From JANLYC01 sp963815445 (GTDB lineage: Bacteria; Actinomycetota; Actinomycetes; Propionibacteriales; Nocardioidaceae): a stretch of 64,000 bases of DNA. The notes beneath the pieces are model-generated. The model ran no database searches, was not told where the DNA came from, and saw nothing but the letters and a program-made list of their open reading frames with translations. The translations under genes and the position numbers were made by a program. Numbering within the stretch: position 1 is the stretch's first letter; every line of letters starts with the position of its first letter. The stretch covers positions 1 to 64,000 of the forward strand of contig CAWFGV010000009.1 of NCBI GenBank assembly GCA_963815445.1, in the 5' to 3' direction. Positions 17,386 through 26,317 of this stretch are shown piece by piece.

Positions 17386-17403
17386 ACTGACTGGTCAGTC
17401 AGT
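17386..17403. promoter_or_regulatory. Intragenic operator-like palindrome O4
   Basis: ACTGACT-GGTC-AGTCAGT has perfect 7-bp arms identical to the consensus of O1-O3. It lies inside the S9 coding region, about 205 bp downstream of O2, where it could act as a secondary operator or roadblock. A chance match is possible but unlikely given the exact arms. Confidence 0.5.
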
Positions 17404-19264
17404 CATCCACGCACAAGGTTTTCCTACTACACCCGCACTCCTACCGGTAGTGACTACGAGCAATTGTGGCGTGGACTTGACCCGGCACCGGGTGATTCCG
17501 GACAGGCGTCCGGTGCGAGCGACCAGCTGTTGCTCGACCCGGCCGCGCTGAGAGGCGACTCGGCATACGTCAAAGTGGGGATCAGCCTGGTCAGCCCTGA
17601 TGAGAGCCTGCTCGCGTACTCGGTGGACACCATCGGGGACGAGGTCTACCGGTTGCGCTTCCGCGAGCTGGACGGCGATGCGACGCGAGACCTCGACGAC
17701 GTGATCCCGCGGTCGTACTACGGAGGAGCGTGGAGCGCCGACTCCCGGACGTTCTTCTACACGGTCCACGACGAGGCCTACCGGCCCTGTGAGGTCTGGC
17801 GGCACGAGGTCGGTACGCCGGTGCGTGACGACGTGCTGGTGTTGAGCGAGGAGGACGAGCAGTACGAGCTGGACGTGCGCACGACCCGATCCGGCGACCT
17901 CGTCGTCATCCACACGGCGAACCGGGACACCTCCGAGGTGTGGCTCGTGGACGCACACGATCCAGCGCGACCGGTGCGTTGTGTCGAGGCCCGTCGTCGA
18001 GGAATCGAATACTCCTGCGAGCACGTCCGGACAGCCATGGGGGACCGGCTGCTGATCGTCACCAACGACGGAGCGCAGGAGTTCCGCATGATGGGCGCAC
18101 CGCTGCTCTCGCCGGGGCGGGACAGCTGGATCGAGGTGCTGCCCGAGGACCCGGCGGAGCGCTTGTACGAGGTGACGGCGTTCGCGGGCCACGTCGTGAC
18201 GACGCTGCGTCGGGACACGCAGCTGATGGCGCGTTCCTACCGCCTCACCGACGAAGGCGCCCTCGCCGACGCCACCGACCTCGCGGCGTCGTACCCGTCC
18301 GGAACTCTCATGCTGGCGCACAACGAGCTGTTCGACACCGGCGAGGTGCAGGTGGTGGAGGAGTCCTGGATCCACCCGAAGTCCTGGTACTCGGTCGACC
18401 TGTCGGACGGAACCAGGCGGCACCTGCGCGACCAGGAGGTGCCGGCGTACGACGTGTCTCGTTACGTGACCGAGCGTTTCGACGCTCCCGGTGGGTGACG
18501 TGCTTGTCCCGATCACCGTGGTGCGGCGCGTGGACACACCACTCGACGGGTCGGCGCCGTGCCTCTTGTACGGCTACGGAGCGTACGAGTCGTGCGACGA
18601 TCCCGAGTTCGACGCTGCCCTGACCGGTCTGCTCGACCGCGGCGTCGTGTGGGCGTACGCCGCGATCCGCGGTGGTGGCGAGCGGGGTCGGCGGTGGTGG
18701 TTGGACGGGCATCTCGAGCACAAGCAGAACACGTTCTCCGACCACGTCGCGGCCGCGGACTTCTTGGCCGACGGACTGGTCGACGGGTCGCGGATCGTCA
18801 CGCGTGGTCTCTCGGCCGGCGGCCTCCTGCAGGGTGCGGTCTTCTCGCAGGCCCCGTCGCGATGGGCCGGGGTGATCGCCGAGGTGCCGGCGGTCGACAT
18901 CCTGACCACGATGCTGGACCCCTCGATCCCACTCACGATCAACGAGTGGGACGAGTGGGGCGACCCGCGTAAGCCCGACGAGTATCAGTGGCTGCTCGCG
19001 TACTCGCCCTACGACAACCTGCCGCCGGCCGGTACCCGCCCGGACCTGCTCGTCACGGGTGCGCTGCACGACTCCCGGGTGATGTTCTGGGAGCCCGCCA
19101 AGTGGGTCGCGGCCCTGCGCGAGACGGACCCCGACTGGTCGCCGGGCTGTGTGTTCCGCATCGAGCTGGGCCAGGGCGCACACGCCGGACCGTCCGGCCG
19201 CTACGCGCACCTGCGCTACGAGGCCGAGATCTACGCCTGGGCGCTCGACCGGTTCGGCCTGGCC

Positions 19265-19270
19265 TAGCCT
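19265..19270 (+). promoter_or_regulatory. Leaderless -10 box for AlaX, overlapping the S9 stop codon
   Basis: TAGCCT is followed by 6 nt and the ATG at 19277. Its first three bases are the TAG stop of the S9 gene. Confidence 0.45.
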
Positions 19271-19276
19271 GGCGGC

Positions 19277-20050
19277 ATGGCGGTTCCTGGACAACGCATC
19301 CCCGACAACGCACCTCGCGGACTGGCGGAGACCGAGCTGTTCGCGGTCGACGCCTATCTGCGGGCGTTCGAGTCACCCGTGACCGCGGTCGACGCCGAGC
19401 AGGGCCGGGTCGCCCTGCGGCGTACGGCGTTCTTCCCCGGCGGGGGTGGCCAGCCGTACGACGTCGGCTCGCTCCAGTGGTCGGACGGGTCGGGCGCGGT
19501 GAGCCGGGTGGCACGCGACCGTGAGACCGGCGTGATCTGGCACTGGCTCGAGGGTCAGGAGCTGCCCGAGCCGGGTGCCGAGGTCTCCGGCGCGCTCGAC
19601 TGGGAGCGTCGGCACCTGACGATGCGCACACACACGGCGCTGCACATCCTCTGTGGTGTCATCTGGACGGAGTTCGGGCTGGCGGTGACCGGCGGCAACA
19701 TGGACCCGGGCAAGGGCCGGTTGGACTTCCCGTTCGAGTCGATGTCGGTCGAGCTCGGCCAGCAGGTCGAACGTCGGATCAACGACGAGATCGCCGCGGC
19801 GCGGGAGATTCTCGTCGACTTCGTGGGGCGCGAGGTCGCGGACGGCGACGCAGCCCTGATCAGGACGTCGGCCAACCTCATCCCGCGCGAGATCGACCCG
19901 CTCCGGGTGATCGACATCGTCGGCCTCGACAAGCAAGCCGACGGTGGCACGCACGTGCTGAGCACCGCCGAGGTCGGGCGGGTCGAGGTCACTGGGACCG
20001 AGTCGAAGGGCAAGGGCAACAAGCGGATCCGCATCGAGGTCCGCGACTGA
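19277..20050 (+). CDS. Alanyl-tRNA editing protein AlaX
   Basis: 257 residues, a free-standing homologue of the AlaRS editing domain. The zinc motifs are HTHTALHIL (HxxxH near residues 117-121) and DGGTHV near 217-222. An N-terminal beta-barrel carries TAFFPGGGGQPYDVG, the conserved GGGQP substrate loop. The protein hydrolyses Ser-tRNA(Ala) or Gly-tRNA(Ala) to correct mischarging. It likely has a leaderless transcript with TAGCCT 6 nt before the ATG. It follows the S9 gene by 9 bp but has its own promoter and no functional link to the catabolic genes. Confidence 0.93.
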   Translation: MAVPGQRIPDNAPRGLAETELFAVDAYLRAFESPVTAVDAEQGRVALRRTAFFPGGGGQPYDVGSLQWSDGSGAVSRVARDRETGVIWHWLEGQELPEPGAEVSGALDWERRHLTMRTHTALHILCGVIWTEFGLAVTGGNMDPGKGRLDFPFESMSVELGQQVERRINDEIAAAREILVDFVGREVADGDAALIRTSANLIPREIDPLRVIDIVGLDKQADGGTHVLSTAEVGRVEVTGTESKGKGNKRIRIEVRD

Positions 20051-20062
20051 CAAGTCGGTGGG

Positions 20063-20719
20063 TCAGAGGCCGAACAAGGGCCGACAGGCGTCGAACGCCT
20101 CGATCGTGATGCCGTCGGCCCCGCCCCGACGTTCCCACTCGGCACGGCTCAGCCGGAGATGGACCATGTCGTCGACCGGCTGGACGGGAGCCACCTGGCC
20201 TTCACGTCGATGTCGCTCGATGCCGTTGTCGACGTAGCCGAGCGATCGCGAGACTCCGAGTGACGCGGCGTTGTCGTGCCAGGCAGACGTGATCGCGTAC
20301 TCCGCTCCGAGTGGTCCGAACGCCAGCGCCAGCACGGCGCGGCGCATCTGCTTGCCCCAGCCGCGACTGCGCGCAGCCGTGGTCAGGAACGATGCAGAGT
20401 CGACCGTGCGTAGGACGAGGAAGTCGTCTCCTTCGAGCACCTGTGCCCCGACCAGCTCCCCCTGGTGGAACACGCCGAACCGCACGGCCCAGGAATCCGG
20501 CGCCCACGTGCCGAGTGAGCGCCAGTAGGACTGAGCCAGGGCGACGCCGCGCTGCTGTCCGGCCGCCATCCCGTGATAGCGGAAGTCGGCCGGGTTGAGC
20601 TCGACATCGAGAGGGAGCACCCGGGCGAGCTCCGACAGGTCGGCCTCGGTGAGATGTCGCAGTGCGAGGTCGGGGGTGGCCAGCCGCAGGTCGAAGAGCG
20701 GCCACAACGGATGTTCCAT
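20063..20719 (-). CDS. GNAT family N-acetyltransferase (RimJ/RimL-like)
   Basis: 218 residues. It begins RLATPDLALRHLTEADLSEL, typical of RimJ/RimL-type GNATs. The acetyl-CoA segment is TTAARSRGWGKQMRRAVLAL near residue 120 (RGWGKQM loop), followed by SAWHDNAASLGVSRSLGYVD. A TACGAT box exactly 6 nt before ATG 20719 supports a leaderless start there instead of the GTG one codon earlier. It is convergent with AlaX, 12 bp apart. The substrate is unknown. Confidence 0.87.
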   Translation of the reverse strand: MEHPLWPLFDLRLATPDLALRHLTEADLSELARVLPLDVELNPADFRYHGMAAGQQRGVALAQSYWRSLGTWAPDSWAVRFGVFHQGELVGAQVLEGDDFLVLRTVDSASFLTTAARSRGWGKQMRRAVLALAFGPLGAEYAITSAWHDNAASLGVSRSLGYVDNGIERHRREGQVAPVQPVDDMVHLRLSRAEWERRGGADGITIEAFDACRPLFGL

Positions 20720-20887
20720 CACCCGATCGTAGGGTGCCGCTCACCGGTGGGCTCCTAGATTTCCGCTCGGTGCCCGGGGAGCGATAGTCTGGCCAACGCA
20801 AAGGGCTCGTCCCGCGCATCACGCGCGGCGCGAACAGCGTCTGTGCGGTGGGAAGACGCGACGAACTGTCGCCTACCCGGAGCCCTG

Positions 20888-22144
20888 ATGTCACCGCTCG
20901 CCGCTTATCGGCACCTCTTCCACCTGACCGGACCGTCGTATGTCGTCATCGCGTTCTTCGGTCGACTGCCGCTTGCCATGGCCCAGCTCGGCACACTGCT
21001 CTTCGTGGCCGGCTCGACCGGTAGCTATGCCGCCGGTGGGGCATCCGCCGGCGCCCTCGCCGTCGCCAATGCGGTGTCGGCACCGGCGGCCGGAGCGCTG
21101 GCCGACCGGCTCGGGCAACGCCCTGTCGTGCTGGTGCAGTCGCTGGGCGGTGCGATCGGGCTACTGGCGCTCGTGGCCGTCGCCTCCGGCGGAGCCGGCT
21201 GGCACGTGCAGGCGGCTGTCGCGGCCGGCGCAGGTCTGATGATTCCCCAGGTCGGCCCGCTTGCACGGGTACGTTGGCGGCCGATCACCGCTCAACGCGA
21301 GCCGGGTCTCGCCGAGCACAGACTGCTGGTCGACACCGCGTTCTCCTACGAGGGTGCCGCGGACGAGGCCTCGTTCGTGCTCGGCCCCGCCCTGGTCGGC
21401 GTCGCCGCGACCCTGTTCTCGCCGGGCGCCGCACTGATCAGCGCCGCCCTCATGCTCGGAGCCTTCGGAACCCTGTTCGCCCTGCACTCCACCGCCGAGC
21501 TGACGCGGCGCGGATCGGTGCAGGCGGGGGGCTCCGGCCGGCTGGTCACGGGTGCGTTGTTGCTGCTGTGCCTGGCGCAGTACGTGATCGGCATGATCTT
21601 CGGATCGGTCCAGACCGGAACCTCGGTGCTGGCCACCTCGCACGGCGTCCCCGGCGCGACCGGCTTGCTGCACAGTCTGCTGGGTGTCGGCAGCGTCGTC
21701 GCGGGGCTTGCGGTGGCCGTGCTGTCGCCGCGGTTCAGGTACGAGCGGCGGCTGCTGGTCTTCGCGGCCGGTCTGCTCCTGCTGTCGGCGCCGCTGCTGC
21801 TCGTGCAGAACCTGCTGGCGTTGGCGATCGTGCTGATGGTGCTGGGCCTGGCGGTGGCGCCGTACATGATCACGGTCTTCACCCTCGCGGAGCGCATCAC
21901 GCCGTTGCGCCGGACGAGCGCGGCCATGACGCTGCTGGCCGGTGTCACGGGGCTCGGGTACGCCACCGGATCGTCGGTCGCCGGTCGGTTGGCCGACTGG
22001 AACGGGTACACGCCGGCCTTCGCTGTCACGGTCTGCGCGGGCGGACTCGCGGTGGTCGTGGCGCTCGTCGCGACCCGGTCGCTGGTGGCCGCGCAGCGGA
22101 TCGCCACGCGAGCGTCGGTTGCGGAGCCCGTTGTGGGTGCTTAG
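20888..22144 (+). CDS. MFS transporter
   Basis: 418 residues with about 12 hydrophobic helices. GALADRLGQRPVVLVQ near residue 70 is the MFS loop 2-3 motif (GxxxDRxGxR). The second half has LSPRFRYERRLL at the equivalent loop. The start ATG 20888 has CGGAG 6 nt upstream; the GTG at 20843 is less likely. Such transporters are often annotated as drug or sugar exporters. The gene stands upstream of the gamma-glutamyltransferase with a 59-bp gap, but I see no evidence of a shared role. Confidence 0.88.
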   Translation: MSPLAAYRHLFHLTGPSYVVIAFFGRLPLAMAQLGTLLFVAGSTGSYAAGGASAGALAVANAVSAPAAGALADRLGQRPVVLVQSLGGAIGLLALVAVASGGAGWHVQAAVAAGAGLMIPQVGPLARVRWRPITAQREPGLAEHRLLVDTAFSYEGAADEASFVLGPALVGVAATLFSPGAALISAALMLGAFGTLFALHSTAELTRRGSVQAGGSGRLVTGALLLLCLAQYVIGMIFGSVQTGTSVLATSHGVPGATGLLHSLLGVGSVVAGLAVAVLSPRFRYERRLLVFAAGLLLLSAPLLLVQNLLALAIVLMVLGLAVAPYMITVFTLAERITPLRRTSAAMTLLAGVTGLGYATGSSVAGRLADWNGYTPAFAVTVCAGGLAVVVALVATRSLVAAQRIATRASVAEPVVGA

Positions 22145-22203
22145 GTGGAGGTTGACGGGGTACGTCCTGTCGCAGACCGCACCCATCGCACCTGGGAGGC
22201 ACC

Positions 22204-24117
22204 ATGCCCCACGTCCCGCTCGGTCCACGCCGACACCTGAAGCAGTACCTGAACCGGAGTGCCCGTCGCAGCATCGCGCTCGGTGGGTGTGTGGTGCTGG
22301 CCGCCACCTTGCCGTCTCTGGGGCCGGTCGACCGCGCGCTCGGCGCGGCCTCGCCGACGGTGTCATCCGGACGGCCCGGAGCCCAGATCTCGGTCGCCGG
22401 GCAGAGCGACCGCCAGGCCGTGGCCCGCGGTCGTGGCGGCGCGGTCTCGTCCGTCGACCCGAACGCGAGCCGGATCGGGCTCGCGGTGCTGCGTTCAGGG
22501 GGCAACGCCGCGGACGCAGCGGTCGCGACGGCCGCCGCGCTCGGAGTGACCGAGCCCTACAGCGCGGGCATCGGCGGTGGCGGCTACTTCCTGTACTACG
22601 ACGCACGTACGCAACGGGTGTCCACGCTCGACGGACGCGAGACCGCACCAGCCGGGATCACCCACGATGCGTTCATCGACCCCAGCACCGGGGACCCCTA
22701 CCCGTTCTTCCCCGACCTCGTGACCAGCGGGGTCGCGGTCGGTGTCCCGGGTACCCTCGCGACGTGGCAGCATGCGCTGGACCGCTGGGGCAGCCGGCCG
22801 CTGTCGACCGCACTCGCGCCGGCGGCGCGGCTGGCTCGCAACGGGTTCCGTGTCGACAAGACGTTCCACCTGCAGACGAAGGAGAACGCAGCGCGCTTCC
22901 ACGCCTTTCCCGCGACCTCTCACCTGTACCTCCCCAACGGCAAGCCTCGTCCGGTCGGCAGCATCCAGCGCAACCCTGACCTGGCCCGCACCTACCGCCT
23001 CATCGGCGACCGGGGTCCGCGAGTGTTCTACCGCGGCGCCATCGCCCGAGAGATCGCCCGGACGGTGCAACACCCGCCGCACCGCACGCACACCAACCTG
23101 CCGGTCCCACCTGGCTCGATGACGCGCCGAGACCTGGCAAAGTACGACGTGATCGCCCGGCGGCCGACCCAGGTCCGCTACCACCACCTCGACGTCTACG
23201 GCATGCCCCCGTCGTCCTCCGGCGGCACGACCGTCGGTGAGACGCTCAACATCCTCGACGACTTCCACCTCAACCGGCGCCACCACCTGCGCGGGCTCCA
23301 TCTCTACCTGGAGGCCAGCGCTCGCGCGTTCGCCGACCGCGCCGCGTACGTCGGCGACCCGGCCTACGTGCACGTGCCGACGAAGCGGCTGACCTCGCAG
23401 GCGTTCGCCAACACCAGGGCCTGCACGATCAACCCGCGCAAGGCAGCCGGCAAGCCGGTGCCGGCCGGGGCGCTGCACGCGCCGGCACCGTGTGCACGGT
23501 CCCCCCGGGGAGCCCAGCAGCCTGACACCGAAGGCCTGTCGACAACCCACCTGGCGGTCGTGGACCGCTGGGGGAACGCGGTCTCCTACACGTTGACGAT
23601 CGAGCAGACGGGGGGATCCGGCATGGTCGTCCCGCACCGGGGCTTCCTGCTCAACAACGAGCTCACCGACTTCACCGCCGTCTACGACAAGCACGACCCG
23701 AACCGCATCGACCCCGGCAAGCGGCCGCGCTCGTCGATGTCTCCGACGATCGTGCTCAGGAACGGCGAGCTGAGGTATGTGCTGGGCTCGCCGGGAGGGT
23801 CGACGATCATCACGACCGTTCTGCAGGTGTTGCTCAACCGGGTCGACTTCGGGATGACGCTGCCGCAGGCCATCCGGGCACCGCGTGCTTCGCAGCGCAA
23901 CACGCCCGACGTCACGGCGGAGCGCGGCTTCATCCATCGGTACGGCTCTGCGCTGAAACAGTACGGTCACACGTTCGTGCCACCGGGCGCACCCGGAACC
24001 TCAGCGGCCGAGATCGGCGCCCTCGAAGCCATCGAGGTCACGCGGTCCGGTCGGCTCATCGCTGCCGCCGAGCCGCGCCGTCGTGGGGGTGGCGATGCCG
24101 AGGTGGTCCACCGCTGA
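22204..24117 (+). CDS. ggt: Secreted gamma-glutamyltransferase
   Basis: 637 residues, a proenzyme of the GGT family of N-terminal-nucleophile hydrolases. The N-terminus has Arg-rich residues and a hydrophobic stretch (IALGGCVVLAATLPSLG), so it is exported. The large subunit includes LRSGGNAADAAVATAAALGV, the GGT start signature. The autocleavage nucleophile is Thr447 in LSTTHLAVVDRWGNAVS. Downstream are NNELTDF and GSPGGSTIITTVLQV, which bind the gamma-glutamyl group. It hydrolyses glutathione or gamma-glutamyl compounds outside the membrane. GGGAGG lies 6 nt before the ATG. It is convergent with the M20 peptidase, 8 bp apart. Confidence 0.93.
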   Translation: MPHVPLGPRRHLKQYLNRSARRSIALGGCVVLAATLPSLGPVDRALGAASPTVSSGRPGAQISVAGQSDRQAVARGRGGAVSSVDPNASRIGLAVLRSGGNAADAAVATAAALGVTEPYSAGIGGGGYFLYYDARTQRVSTLDGRETAPAGITHDAFIDPSTGDPYPFFPDLVTSGVAVGVPGTLATWQHALDRWGSRPLSTALAPAARLARNGFRVDKTFHLQTKENAARFHAFPATSHLYLPNGKPRPVGSIQRNPDLARTYRLIGDRGPRVFYRGAIAREIARTVQHPPHRTHTNLPVPPGSMTRRDLAKYDVIARRPTQVRYHHLDVYGMPPSSSGGTTVGETLNILDDFHLNRRHHLRGLHLYLEASARAFADRAAYVGDPAYVHVPTKRLTSQAFANTRACTINPRKAAGKPVPAGALHAPAPCARSPRGAQQPDTEGLSTTHLAVVDRWGNAVSYTLTIEQTGGSGMVVPHRGFLLNNELTDFTAVYDKHDPNRIDPGKRPRSSMSPTIVLRNGELRYVLGSPGGSTIITTVLQVLLNRVDFGMTLPQAIRAPRASQRNTPDVTAERGFIHRYGSALKQYGHTFVPPGAPGTSAAEIGALEAIEVTRSGRLIAAAEPRRRGGGDAEVVHR

Positions 24118-24125
24118 CACCTCGG

Positions 24126-25382
24126 TCAGGTGCAGGTGCGAAAGACCATGCCGGCGTACACCTGGGCGCAGGTCACGAGGTCGTCGACCGCGACGTGCTC
24201 GTCGGTGGCGTGGGCGTGGCGGGCCTCACCCGGTCCGTACTGGACCGTCGGAATCCCGGCCGCGATGTAGTGCCGGAGGTCCGACCCGTAGGGGCCGCCG
24301 AGCGCCGCCGGCCGTCGGCCGGTCCGCTCCTCGACCTCGTCAGCGATGACGTCGAGGAGCGGGTCCCCTGTGGGTAGCAGACCCGGGGCGAACCGGCCGC
24401 CTGGCCAGGTCACGGTCGCCGGGTGGTCGCGCAGCCACGGGTCATCGGCACACGTCGACGCAAGGACGGCCTCGAAGGCGGCCATCGCCTCGGCGACGGT
24501 CTCGTCGACGCGTACGCCATAACGTCCTGCGGCGACCAGCCGGTCCGGCACGGTGCTCGCCCAGTCGCCCGCCGACATGATGCCGACGGACAGTGGCCAG
24601 GGCAGGTCGAGGTGGTCGAAGTACGGCGCCGAGCGGGCGTTGCGGTCGGCTTCGAGGGCGCGCAGCGCGGCGTGCACGAGCTCGAACTTCTCGATCGCAC
24701 TGACGCCCTGGGTGCGGGTCGAGCCGTGCGTGGCCAGGCCGGTGACGACGAGTCGAAACGTCAAGGATCCAGCGTTGGCCGGAATGACCGCCCCGCCGGT
24801 CGGCTCGGCGCTGACGCACGCCAGGGCGGTGTGCCCGCGGCGCAGCGTTGCGAACGCGCCCAGGCCACCGTCCTCCTCGGCCGTCACGAGATGAACGGCG
24901 AGCGGCCGCTGCAACGGCCTACCGGAACGGCGCACGGCCTGCACCGCGGCAAGGATCGCGGCGATCCCACCCTTCATGTCACAGCTGCCACGCCCCCAGG
25001 CCGACCCGCCCTCGAGGCGAAGCGCGAACGGCTCGCCAGTCCACCGGCTCAGGTCCCCGGGAGGCACGACGTCGGTGTGGCCGTACAGCGCGAGTGCCGG
25101 GGTCTCGCCTGCGGGCCCGAGCCGGCCGACACAGCCCAGAGCGGCCGAGCGTTCGACCTCCATCCCGGGGAACTCCTGGTCACGCCGGGCTGCCGCGACG
25201 TCGATGTCCCAGAGGTCGACCTCGAGGCCGAGGTCACGCAGTCGTTGCGCGCACCACCGCTGCACCTCGAGCTCGGCCGGTGTGCCGTCGACGGAGGGAA
25301 TCCGCACGAGCTCGTGCAGCGTGTCGAGGATCTCGGTGGTGTCGATCAGGCCGAGCACATCGGCCGGTGGTCGCCGTGGCAC
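24126..25382 (-). CDS. M20 family metallopeptidase (ArgE/DapE-like)
   Basis: 418 residues. Metal-binding motifs are YGHTDVVPPGD with WTGEPF after it, then GRGSCDMKGG with the bridging Asp, AEEDGGLGA with the catalytic Glu, VSAEPTGG, and a late HATDEHV. An insert dimerisation domain lies between AGSLTFRLVVTGLATHGS and PDRLVAAGRYGVRV. M20 enzymes of this group deacylate N-acyl amino acids or cleave dipeptides with two zinc or cobalt ions. The start is uncertain: GTG 25382 is used, without a clear ribosome-binding site. The narrow substrate cannot be assigned; ArgE-, DapE- or carboxypeptidase-like roles all remain possible. Confidence 0.87.
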   Translation of the reverse strand: MPRRPPADVLGLIDTTEILDTLHELVRIPSVDGTPAELEVQRWCAQRLRDLGLEVDLWDIDVAAARRDQEFPGMEVERSAALGCVGRLGPAGETPALALYGHTDVVPPGDLSRWTGEPFALRLEGGSAWGRGSCDMKGGIAAILAAVQAVRRSGRPLQRPLAVHLVTAEEDGGLGAFATLRRGHTALACVSAEPTGGAVIPANAGSLTFRLVVTGLATHGSTRTQGVSAIEKFELVHAALRALEADRNARSAPYFDHLDLPWPLSVGIMSAGDWASTVPDRLVAAGRYGVRVDETVAEAMAAFEAVLASTCADDPWLRDHPATVTWPGGRFAPGLLPTGDPLLDVIADEVEERTGRRPAALGGPYGSDLRHYIAAGIPTVQYGPGEARHAHATDEHVAVDDLVTCAQVYAGMVFRTCT

Positions 25383-25626
25383 GGACCGACTATCGCAGAT
25401 CGTCGGGCAGCAGCCCCGCCGCACTGATGGACGACGGGGCTGCTGGCTTGCGGGATGCGGGTCTCGCGACGTTTTTTGCGCTTCGATTGGCCTGATGCAA
25501 CCTAATCATGCGATTTCAGGCGGTCAAGGCTTCATCGAAGTCAAATATCCTGGTATCGACGGCAGCCGGATCACGATGGGCCGGAGGATCCGCCGCGCCA
25601 CGCACCCGGGCGGCGGTGTGTTTGCC

Positions 25627-26259
25627 ATGATGCAAGGCGTGACATCGACGCCCCCGACCTCCGGGCACGACAACCACACGACCGCCGCCGGCACCGTCGT
25701 GGGGATCCTGCTGGCGGCCGGTGAGGGTCGACGGTTCGGACATCCGAAAGCGCTACTGCGGGATCAGACGGGTGAGACGTGGTTGGCCCGCTCCGCCCAA
25801 GCACTGCTCGACGGTGGTGTGCGTTCGGTGTATGTCGTCCTGGGCGCCTCGATCGAAGCCGCGCGCGCTGAGGTTCCCGACTGTTGCGTCATCGTCGAGG
25901 CCGCGGACTGGGTGGACGGCATGGGCGCCTCCTTGCGCGCCGGTCTGCATGCAGTCGCCCTGACGCCGTCATCGGTGCATGCAGCGCTGGTGATGCTGGT
26001 GGACACTCCGGGCGTCGGTGCCGACGTGGTTGCGCGACTGGTCGCGTGGGGCTCGCCCACAGCGCTGGCGCGAGCGTCGTACGACGGTGAGCCCGGCCAT
26101 CCGGTCCTGCTCGGGCGCGTGCACTGGGGACCGGTTCGCGAGCAGGCCTACGGGGACGAAGGCGCTCGCGCTTACCTGCGTCAGCACGACGTGATGATGA
26201 TCGAGTGCGCGGACATCGGGTCCGGTCACGACGTCGACACCCCCGAACAGCTTCGCTGA
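25627..26259 (+). CDS. MocA-like nucleotidyltransferase (molybdopterin cytidylyltransferase)
   Basis: 210 residues. The nucleotide-binding loop is GILLAAGEGRRFGHPKALL near residue 30, followed by YVVLGASIEAARAEV and DGMGASLRAGL, the MocA/MobA pattern. VDTPGVGADVV carries the metal-binding Asp where MobA-like proteins usually show DMP. MocA joins CMP to the molybdenum cofactor for xanthine-dehydrogenase-family enzymes. It heads the accessory half of the CO-dehydrogenase-like cluster, which supports that role. ATG 25627 is used; GTG 25639 is also possible. The 240-bp upstream region is locally AT-richer and probably holds the promoter. Confidence 0.83.
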   Translation: MMQGVTSTPPTSGHDNHTTAAGTVVGILLAAGEGRRFGHPKALLRDQTGETWLARSAQALLDGGVRSVYVVLGASIEAARAEVPDCCVIVEAADWVDGMGASLRAGLHAVALTPSSVHAALVMLVDTPGVGADVVARLVAWGSPTALARASYDGEPGHPVLLGRVHWGPVREQAYGDEGARAYLRQHDVMMIECADIGSGHDVDTPEQLR

Positions 26260-26317
26260 GTGCCGGGCCACCTGGATCGCTGCGGAATACTCGGTGGATG
26301 GGCGGGGAGTTGTGGTC

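Larger units (their letters stand above)
17152..19267 (+). pseudogene. S9 family oligopeptidase (prolyl oligopeptidase / oligopeptidase B), split by a frameshift
   Basis: Two overlapping frames encode one enzyme. 17152-18498 gives the N-terminal segment and beta-propeller (DGYAWLR near the start, then propeller blades such as SPDESLLAYSVDTIGDEVY). 18491-19267 gives the catalytic domain, with nucleophile GLSAGG, acid in GALHDSRV and His in GQGAHAGPSGR. The first frame ends YVTERFDAPGG-stop and the second resumes DVLVPITVVRR. One extra base in GGTGGGTGAC at 18490-18499 explains the break. The start is GTG 17152, with a GGAGGGG upstream at rather long spacing. It diverges from the importer and shares operator O2. 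Family enzymes cleave short peptides after Pro or basic residues in the cytosol, fitting an importer-fed peptide pathway. It may be a true pseudogene, a sequencing error or programmed +1 frameshifting. Confidence 0.85.
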
